From Pohlia nutans (Eukaryota > Streptophyta > Bryopsida > Bryales > Mniaceae): DNA of 64,000 bases. Below, piece by piece: positions 56,613-64,000 of the stretch (position 1 is its first letter; each line of letters opens with the position of its first letter). The translations under genes and the position numbers were made by a program. A model generated the notes under the pieces. The model was not told where the DNA came from. It saw nothing but the letters and a program-made list of their open reading frames with translations, and searched no databases. The stretch is taken from assembly GCA_022496805.1 (NCBI GenBank), contig CM040088.1, positions 22,103,001 to 22,167,000 on the forward strand. Direction: 5' to 3'.

Positions 56613-59600
56613 TTAGTTTTCTAAAACACCACCACCGGTCATATCAGGACCTCTGTCTGCGTTAACGCTACTGTACATGGCAGGACATGGTAGACCCATT
56701 TCGCGAGTGACAAGCCTCACTATTTGAGCAGTCACCCCACCTTGAGACAACTTATTCAAAGTGATTGCAATAGCAAAATTCTGTGCGGGATAACAAAAGC
56801 CTGTGGATCCGCCTACCCCCGAATGACCAAACCCAATTACCTCCTCAGCTCCAGAGTTGCCATCACCTGATGTGATTCTTCGAAAACCTAAACCAAACTT
56901 GTCATCTGTGTAGGCGAGTTTGCTGTACTCACCGGCACCCATGAAAGCATCATGTATCCTGGAGTTGGAGAAAATCCGGGCAGGTTTTGAGCCCGGCTCA
57001 ACCACTTTGGGAGCTTCAATGTCAGTCACAACCTTGGCGTTCTTCGTCCCGTCTTTCTTCGTCCCGTCTTTCATCGTCCCATCTTTCTTGCTTCCCTTGG
57101 CCAGAGGGTCGAACTTCTTCTCGAAAGGTTTGTGGGGGTGGCTGCCCAAGGGAGGCTCACTTGACGAAGAAGCTGCAGGAACCAGCCCTTCCGTAACCAG
57201 AGTGGCATAGTACCGAGCCAGAGCTCGCGCTGAAAAATGGCCATTAGCAGCTGGTATGATGGCCCGTCGCACAAATAAGGTGTTGAACAAAACTGGCAGA
57301 GCAGTGATGGTTGACATGGCGTCTCCACCACCAAACTGACTTGGAGCTGTGACTTGCTTCATCACCGTCTCAGAAGGTTCAGCAAACCGCTCCACTGGGG
57401 TGCTCAAAGATTTCAAACTGGCAGCTGCCTTCTGTTTCTCAATTGCTTCCTTCATGGTTTGCACTTCGATTGTATCTAAAGTCAGTGAAGCCAAACGATC
57501 TTCGACTCCTGTTGGAAATTAAGCACAAAAAATGTGACAACCAATGAAGGAAAAAAACACAAATTCCAACAGTACCATCTCTCAGAGGTAGACTTAAAGC
57601 GATCAATTGACTAGATAACTTGCATGTACCACTTTTCAAAAAGGTGCATACCAGCTGGAACCCCCACATAAAACTCCCCATCCAAGCCGATGGGTCGCAC
57701 CAAAACCTCGTCCAATAATTCCTGAAACTTTTTACCCGATGCTTTCTGCACATAATCCCCAAGGCCGTGATTCTATCAGAAAATGCTACACAGTCTACCT
57801 TACATGAAACAAGAGGGTACTGCACTGGCTTAACAGAGCACTAGAAATTCACAGAATACGTATCAACAAAAACCTTCAACCGTGGTCATTGATATCAAAT
57901 ATTCCAGACAAACACAAGACATTAAATAGTGAGCGGTGACCACAACACAAAACACAGAATATAATAAAAATGGAAGATGGCTTGAACATTATGCACTATT
58001 CTAGTTCTCCCTTTTAACTTGTATGTAACCTGCGTGAAGATAAGATATGCAGACCTCTATTATGCCACCACATAGCCAACCAAAAGTCATCGCATGATAA
58101 ACTTGCTTAACACCCGGTTTTGATTCTGGTATTGCTGCAGCCAGCTTCTTCAAGGTTTCATCCCAGTTGCACATAAGCAGAGGATCCGACTTCAGCTCAT
58201 TCACTAAAGCGTTTTGAAGCCCAGCTGTATGATTCAGCACGTGGGCGACCTACAGACATTGAGACAAACGAGTGTGAAATAGCTACACTTGAAGGATGGA
58301 GTCTGATTAGTCGTTCCTTTAAAATACAAAGGCATTAGGAGGTCAAACTTAAACAAAAAAGCGACAAGCACAATACAAGTTAAATATGAACTTTTCTCGG
58401 TGATTGATTTACGCACATCATGATAGACTGAATAATATCAAAAAACAACGTGAACTGCACAATACGTGGGATGCCCAAATAGAAATGCCGATGCCACCAT
58501 CAACCTAATAAATCTTCACCAGTTTTGAAATGATAGCAGGAACGGGAGACAGAATAGAGAGAGTTGGTGCAATCAGTACATAAATAACAGGGATCCTAAA
58601 AGCATAACTAAAATTATAAAGGATGAGTTCAGAATCCATCCACATACCGTGATATTTTGTTTCCCGTTTACTGCAAACTCTGGCCAATAAGTAGAAACTT
58701 TCTCACTCAAACTCAGTTTTCTGCAAATGAGGAAACAAGGAATGGATTGGTAACAAAAATAATTCCAGCAGCGATCTCACAATAAATGAATGATGAATTA
58801 TTAGATGCAAATGTATCATAAAAGATTGATCAGCCATAAGAATAAAACTAGCAGAGAACAAAAATCTGAAATCGCATCCGAAGCAGCCACTACAAATGCT
58901 TTACAAGATGAGAATGTACCCTTGATCAGCTAGCCAGTGTACAAGTCCTGCTGTAACTCCCTTTGTAGTCGAGAAGCAAGAGAACAAGCTATCAGGTTGA
59001 ACTGGTCTCGGGTCAAACTTTCCAAGTACTCCCCCCGCTGTATCAATAATGACTTTCCCATCCTTGTATACACAAACCTGGGAAAAGAGAGTATTCATAA
59101 GTTTATCATGTATGATCACACTGACTGGCGCTTAATGCTTAGCTTGACACACAAGAATAATACCACAAAGAAGACAGAATACTCACACAAAAAGAAGCAA
59201 GAAAAATGTAAAGGTGAAGGATAGCATTTATAGCTCGTCATAAGTCTCCTATATCGCAAACTGGGTTAACCGTCGCTATGATTTTACTTCAAACTCTACA
59301 CTCGAATCATTGAAACAGGCATATTTGCTTTCCCCAGACCAGAACACAAACCTGGACACCCAGTATCTGATCCTCTCGCCCCAAGTTCAGTAATAGTTCC
59401 CGTAGTTTTGTCTCGACACTCGAGTGAGAAGGTGTTTTATAAATCCAGCTTTCAGTTTCCAGACTGCGTCCACTTCTTAAAACATTCCCACTGCGACATC
59501 AAACCCATCCAACACAAATCTAAATCTCAGTATCCTTCAAAACATATCGTAGAGCAACACCGATTCTTTCTTCCCATTAACAATAAGACACAAGACCACC

Positions 59601-62600
59601 TAAAAAACTTCAAACTCCTTTTTAACCTTCTTTGCTTATCCTTGCCCTAAAAAAAAATGTTTATTCTGCTTAGGTTTCAACTACCCAGTCTTCAGTGTAA
59701 TCATGGTCCCAAGGGGCTACTGTTGAACTAACTCCCTTTCTCAAATTCATACTTGCACTAGAGATACTTCAATCCCATACCAGAATATTACCCGCATTGC
59801 AGGAAGGTAAAGAGCTGAAAGATAACTATCAGGTATTCAATCCAATAACAGTTATGCATATGGACAGTAGGTATGATATTTGCTGAAGACCATAGGAAAA
59901 TTTCCTTTGTAAGATGTTTACGCAAGGCTAACACAATGGGTGTCCATCAACGCACCTGAACAAGGCTGTCTCTGCAAATGGACGCATAACCTCAAGGTAC
60001 ACCACCCTTGCACCAAGCATTGACGACAATCCTGCATCATGTGCGCAGAAATCCAGAAAATATCATGATCCACTGATCGTAATGTTCACAAAAACCTGCA
60101 CTAGACATGGAAGTAACTAATGCAAAGGTAGACCTAACTAACCGCGCAGAAGATTCAAAACTCGCATGAAGAAGACGATATCGCCTGGAAAAGCATCTAC
60201 CTGCACATGAAGATGTGTAAGCCAAGTTTCTGTGTGTATAATAGTAAAAGTAAAATCATAGCGCTCTTCAAATAGTATCTTCAAGAGCTCAAATCAAAAG
60301 CTCAAATGCGTCTGCCAAAGTTCAATGATATAACACCAATTAATTGGAAATATTAAATATAGTATCATGAAGACGTTAAGACACTAATGCGATGGAATAG
60401 AATTCAGGCAGTAACGTATAAGCATTATAGCAAGCCAAAGTTATAACGTTGGTATGTCACATATAACAACTGTCCAGGCATTCCTCTAGCTATTCCATAA
60501 ACCAAGAAACGTATCGGACAACGTATTAGTTTTCCTAACTCAGTAGAAATCTAAAAGGATGAATCTTACTGGGTTACGGTGGAGACTGGAACCCTTTTCT
60601 TCCTCCTCCTTTTGCTTTTCCTGAAATCGTTTCTTCCTTTCCTCGTTCTCCTTTGTCCACTGCTTTATATCTTCCTGCAATTAAAATTCCAGGATATCAG
60701 TCCACTCTTTTCAAATAACGAACTAATGACCATCTTGTTACAATGAGAGATGGCTCCCGGACTCAATGACGCCTGCTGTAAGCAAACAAAGCAGAATGTC
60801 ACACGAAGTGAAGATTTGGAAAAAAAGGAGAGATTTCTGAAACTTATACGCAATACCGATGGCACCACTTAAGGTGATCCTACTTACCGGAGATTCCTTC
60901 CCAGGAATTGAACGACGAAAGAAGAAGTTGGTCACTTGCATGGCATCTTCAGGCATGTCCATACGAAGCTTCAAACCAATCTCCGCAAATGCAGACAATA
61001 AAGCAGCATAATCACCCTGAAAATACATAAAGTCCATCATTATCAGGGAAAACTGAACCCCCACAAACACCTGTACATTCTGAAAATAGAAGTATCATGG
61101 AATAAAGTGTCTAGTTAAGAACTAGAACTAACCTCCGCACAGGCAAGAAGCATTTTTGCAAGCGCCTGCTTCTTGGTGAACGTCAAGGTCTTGGTGAGGC
61201 CAAAATCCAAAAGAATAGGCTTGAATGGAGGCACCTTGCTGACTAAAAAATTACCTGTGATGAAGACAAATTGAACAAAGCATGAATATTGTCAAATCCT
61301 CGTTGACGTACGCAGGACTAAAATGAAATACTTGAAATTATTAATTCGGGTGTCACAGCCCAGTGTTTCATACCACCGGGCAGTAAACACCTCTAATTGC
61401 AGCAATAGGCAATCTCTGGAGGTAGCCAATTTCAATAAAATAACGCTCACCTGGATGAGGATCGGCATTGAAAAAACCATCAACATAGATCTGATGTGCA
61501 TATGAGCGTGTAATTGATTCCACCAACGCTTGCATATCCACCCCCAATTCTTTCAGCTTATCCACATCATTCAAGCGAACTCCATCCATGTAAACCATTA
61601 CAAGCACTTTCTCTGTTGACTGCCACATTCACCCACACCGCTAGAATAAGTGAGGTTCTCAAAATCAATTAGTTTTGACCAGACCTAACGTTCCAAGAAA
61701 CGAAAAAAGCATTTTAATTAGTTCGATTTACTGAGATCCAGCAGAAGGAACCGAGCAACTAGCTAACAATGCAAGATGAATCATGACACATATGATCTAA
61801 GGATTCAGAATGATTCGACTTAACATCTAAAAATTCAAGTAACAGGCTTATACTACAAATTTGGAAACTGAGGAATGTACATATGTCTAGTCATCCATGT
61901 TCCTACTCGTTCCTACTGAGAGGATAACAACCTGCAAAATCTCTGGCACCAACACATCAACGTGGCTCTTGGACAGCTCTGCAGATACTTCTTTATTGTT
62001 GTAATCTAAATTCTTTGCCACTTTCTGGGTGTTCTCTGCAGCCAAGAATGCACTCAAGCACGTCAGCTATGGAATCTTCGAGCATAGAAATGTGGTCAGC
62101 GAAGATGACGACAACAAACATCTTCTTGCAATCAGTGCAAAGCTCAAGGCATTCCAAGAGGGCAGGATTGCTTATAATCCAAATATGCTTTAGCAAAAAA
62201 GCTGGCGTAAAACGTTGATAAACACGAGGCCAGCACAGTTCATTGTACAGGAAGCGCATTGTAATAAAAATATATATATTATTCATGCAAGCACAAGACT
62301 TAAATTCAACGAGATGGACGAGTTGTTAGCAAAAAATTGATATACGATGTACCAGCTTCTAATTTGAAGTTTAATTCCTTGGGCACTTCATTGCACCATT
62401 CATCCATAACAGGCCCAAAGTCATAATCGGGTTCGGCCCAAGCAACCCACTGCACAATAGTTCGTGCATTTTTCAAGTCCTGCGATCGACCAGTTCAACC
62501 CACAGTCATGAGATCGGAACATAAGGGCAATTACACTTCTGTGCATAAGAACACTACATTTTCAAACATTGGATCAGACAACTTGAGAGGCTACAGAGGT

Positions 62601-64000
62601 CTTTAATAGAAACATCAAGCAAATCAGAGATGATGGGTAGTCGCTCATAGCAACATGATCATTAGATATTATGCATTGCTATTCTGTGAGTGTTAATCCA
62701 ATAACAAGAACAAAATGCACTTGGTAAGTAATACTTGAAAATTGAGTGGTCATAGAAACTCATTCTACTGAAAGTACTAGTACATAGGCGATAAATACAT
62801 ATATGTTCACCTGTAATATAATGTTTTTGATGCCCTTGTGTTGGACCTTAACCACAATGTCCACACCTTCCTTAGTACGAGCTCGGTGAACTTGTGCAAT
62901 CTGCAAGACTCAATGTTCAGCAACTGACAACTTGTAATTCAATTTAGGCAGAATATAAATGCCCCACCGCCTTACACTACCTGTACTAGAAAAGGTAGAA
63001 AACCAAGCTAGATTTACGCATTCTCCCCATGTAGTGTTATAGATACAGTAATTAAACCCACGAACTTTAGTGACAACTACCCAGCTTTAATGCGTAATGT
63101 CGTATATTTATTTGCAGGAGACAAGACTAGCTAGGATGCCGGTAAACATATCAATATCTGATCCAGCGTAGTGCTAATAGAATTAAACCAAGACAACGTT
63201 CCCAGGGTCTAGTGGAGGAGATAAGGGACGAGAAGACTAACCGAAGCTGTTGCAAGTGCGGTAGTATCGAAGGTGGCAAAAAGCTCTGAAGGATCCTTAC
63301 CCAACTCCTCCTTTATGGTCGCTCTCACCTAACATCCAGTGACAAAACAACGAGGAAATTTCAGTATCAGCAGACTGATCAAAGCAACCATTCATCATAA
63401 TGAACTATGCACATATTAGACCGATCACCTGAAGGGACTGGATTCATCCAACCATAGAAACTGGCAGCATAACCCTGGCCCTATTCCAGAGTAAAAATGC
63501 AGATAGGAGATTCAAGAACAAATGATATGCCTTGTAAGACCTTCATTTTTACCTCTCCCATGAACTCAGACAACACTTGACCTAGCACCCTCACTTTCAA
63601 ATGTCCTGACAACAATCAAGGAACTATGCTCATGAAGCAGGTGCAACTTTAATGCCCAAAATTCTTTACGTGCTGTAGACCTTGCCACAAAAGTCAAGAA
63701 CAAATGACAAGATGATGTCAATGGCTTCCAATCCAAAACCATGCCAGAGTTGATAATTCCAATCTTGACGTTACTTGAGAAAAATACACCATTTTCTACT
63801 AACCTCCTTCACAGGACGTGGAGGAAGAGAATCTTGAAGCTGGCGAAGAACTTGAATATACGGTTCAGGTAAAACGTCCGCCCTTGTGGACAAGTACTGA
63901 CCCGCCTTCACCCACAAGCCCTCGAGACCTACTATGGCATTATATACACGTTTCGCATTGCGTTCATGTGCCTTCTCCCATAGCTTGCTTGCTTGGCTTC
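56613..64000 (-). CDS. ABC1/UbiB kinase fused to a serine beta-lactamase-like domain (partial)
   Basis: Resembles the Arabidopsis At5g24810 type; ABC1 kinases act in quinone and lipid homeostasis of plastids and mitochondria. Exons: 64000-63804, 63328-63242, 62900-62811, 62479-62353, 62035-61932, 61619-61451, 61254-61133, 61016-60888, 60674-60570, 60200-60143, 60031-59956, 59463-59352, 59077-58920, 58720-58648, 58249-58055, 57745-57652, 57508-56613; 929 residues visible, N-terminus off the window edge. Kinase motifs in order: KAGQYLSTRADVLP (KxGQ), ALATASIAQVHRA, the Lys in VVKVQH, FNADPHPGNF and LLDFGL, so ATP-binding residues are kept. The second half has the lactamase-like SxxK as STTK in SCFSTTKGVTAG, HVLNHTAGLQN, YHAMTFGWLCGG and GFGHSGVGGSTG (HxG in place of KTG). 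A linker in the last exon has three KDGT repeats. Joint function is unknown to me. Confidence 0.94.

Overview
The window is nuclear DNA of a land plant or a close streptophyte alga. The evidence is a set of intron-rich genes with plant-type domain organisation, GT-AG splice sites, TTTAGGG-type telo-box motifs beside gene starts, and AT-rich intergenic DNA crowded with small DNA transposons. I cannot name the species. The animal-like Tc1 element and the many TTAA-flanked elements would be unusual in a flowering plant, so a bryophyte, lycophyte, fern or streptophyte alga is my inference. No bacterial, viral, plasmid or CRISPR features were seen.

Seven protein genes can be read exon by exon. (1) 2339-6994 (+): family-1 UDP-glycosyltransferase, 4 exons. 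(2) 19262-22137 (+): Mediator subunit 7 (MED7), 5 exons. (3) 24971-26773 (-): short-chain dehydrogenase of the plant NADPH-dependent aldehyde reductase type, 2 exons. (4) 29912-33252 (-): SCO1/HCC1-like copper chaperone for cytochrome c oxidase, 7 exons. (5) 41997-44150 (+): a 717-residue coiled-coil protein I do not recognise. (6) 48636-53382 (-): RlmN-like radical-SAM RNA methyltransferase with a probable N-terminal organelle presequence, 13 exons. (7) 56613-64000 (-): fusion of an ABC1/UbiB kinase to a serine beta-lactamase-like domain, 17 exons visible, N-terminus beyond the window edge. They form no operon or cluster; most are single housekeeping or organelle genes.

The rest is layered repeats. 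They include a near-complete Tc1-type element (7509-9136) with a broken transposase; a 2.4-kb foldback element with Tc1-like ends carrying four nested elements (16583-18993); at least eleven TTAA-flanked piggyBac-like elements; a roughly 300-bp hAT-like family (called H1 here) in five copies; a second hAT element with a perfect 8-bp target duplication; and Stowaway-like, CACTA-like and other palindromic elements, mini- and microsatellites.

The most striking pattern is that H1 copies coincide exactly with whole introns in two neighbouring, unrelated genes (UGT intron 3 and the only SDR intron), in opposite orientations. In both cases a duplicated CAG|GT target supplies the donor on one side and the acceptor on the other. 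This is the signature of introns created by transposon insertion, so-called introners.
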